Of a stretch of DNA of 5,688 bases, positions 5,236 to 5,688 are shown in pieces (positions within the stretch are counted from its first letter, which is position 1; each line of letters begins with the position of its first letter). Made by a program: the position numbers and the translations under genes. The notes under the pieces were generated by a model that saw only the letters and a program-made list of their open reading frames with translations, did not search any database and had not been told where the DNA came from. Source of the DNA: Gammaproteobacteria bacterium (lineage in GTDB: Bacteria; Pseudomonadota; Gammaproteobacteria; UBA1113); NCBI GenBank assembly GCA_019752835.1, contig JAIELR010000202.1, positions 1 through 5,688 of the forward strand, in the 5' to 3' direction.

Positions 5236-5688
5236 ATGTTTGATACGCTTCTCATTGCAAACCGAGGCGAAATTGCTTGCCGCATTATTCGCACGGCCCA
5301 CCGCATGGGTCTACGTTGCATCGCGGTTTATTCGGAGGTTGATGCACATGCAGCCCATGTCAAGATGGCTGATGAAGCCTATTGCATAGGCGCCGCACCT
5401 GCCCGAGAAAGCTATCTCAACGGTGAAAAAATCCTCGAGGCTGCGAAAAAAGCTGGTGCACAAGCCATTCATCCTGGCTATGGTTTTTTGTCTGAAAACA
5501 CGGTATTTGCGGCCATGTGCGAAAAGGCTGGCATCGCTTTTATTGGCCCACCCGCTTCGGCTATTTTAGCGATGGGTAGCAAAAGTAATGCCAAACATTT
5601 AATGGCGCAAGCGGGCGTTCCACTCATTCCGGGTTATTACGGTGAAGATCAATCGGTCGAGGCATTTACAAAAGCCGCGCTTGAGATC
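5236..5688 (+). CDS. liuD: methylcrotonyl-CoA carboxylase alpha subunit, 5' part
   Basis: Biotin carboxylase/biotin carrier subunit of 3-methylcrotonyl-CoA carboxylase; with ATP and bicarbonate it carboxylates its own biotin for use by LiuB. Only the first 151 residues lie in the window; the frame is open to the last base, and family members are usually about 650-670 residues. What is visible is the N-terminal biotin carboxylase domain: LLIANRGEIACRIIRTA (5-21), IHPGYGFLSEN (78-88), FIGPP (102-106), then the start of the ATP-grasp region with MGSKSNAK (113-120), where Lys116 matches an ATP-contacting lysine of E. coli AccC, and GVPLIPGYYG (127-136). The biotin-lysine domain would be beyond the window. 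These residues alone would fit any biotin carboxylase (AccC, PccA, AtuF), so the assignment rests on position directly after liuC and on the liuB partner. The start is fixed by GGAG 8 bases upstream and by the MFDTLLIANRG N-terminus. Confidence 0.9.
   Translation, partial: MFDTLLIANRGEIACRIIRTAHRMGLRCIAVYSEVDAHAAHVKMADEAYCIGAAPARESYLNGEKILEAAKKAGAQAIHPGYGFLSENTVFAAMCEKAGIAFIGPPASAILAMGSKSNAKHLMAQAGVPLIPGYYGEDQSVEAFTKAALEI

Overview
The window is a stretch of a leucine (isovalerate) catabolic operon on the + strand of what looks like a Gammaproteobacterium of intermediate GC content. The lineage is inferred from the gene set and the protein style; nothing in the window identifies a genus. Four complete genes and the start of a fifth are co-oriented: isovaleryl-CoA dehydrogenase (liuA, 139-1299), an acetyl-CoA C-acetyltransferase-type thiolase (1434-2615), methylcrotonyl-CoA carboxylase beta subunit (liuB, 2726-4336), methylglutaconyl-CoA hydratase (liuC, 4449-5234) and methylcrotonyl-CoA carboxylase alpha subunit (liuD, from 5236, cut off by the window end).

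The products work in sequence. LiuA oxidises isovaleryl-CoA to 3-methylcrotonyl-CoA. The LiuB/LiuD biotin enzyme carboxylates it to 3-methylglutaconyl-CoA. LiuC hydrates that to HMG-CoA. An HMG-CoA lyase (liuE), expected downstream but not in the window, would give acetoacetate and acetyl-CoA. The thiolase fits the end of the route (acetoacetyl-CoA to two acetyl-CoA) or the parallel isoleucine route.

The most unusual content is between the genes. Each of the three longer intergenic gaps (134, 110 and 112 nt) holds one copy of a ~71-76 nt double-hairpin element. The gap between liuC and liuD is a single base and has none. Each element is two copies of the same 26-27 nt unit facing each other: a GTAG head, an 8-bp stem and an invariant CCCCGT loop. 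This is the architecture of REPINs, i.e. paired REP sequences mobilised by RAYT (TnpA-REP) transposases. The six units covary at several stem positions while head and loop stay fixed. The middle element is inverted relative to the other two, so the thiolase gene lies between inverted copies. A different GTAG-headed palindrome lies at 25-55, upstream of liuA.

Region by region: 1-138 is a leader with the REP-like palindrome, a short direct repeat, a weak promoter candidate and the liuA ribosome binding site; 139-1299 liuA; 1300-1433 first double hairpin and thiolase RBS; 1434-2615 thiolase; 2616-2725 inverted double hairpin, a small extra stem-loop and the liuB RBS; 2726-4336 liuB; 4337-4448 third double hairpin and a weak liuC RBS; 4449-5234 liuC; 5236-5688 liuD N-terminus. 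No RNA genes, CRISPR array, insertion sequence or clear intrinsic terminator were seen.
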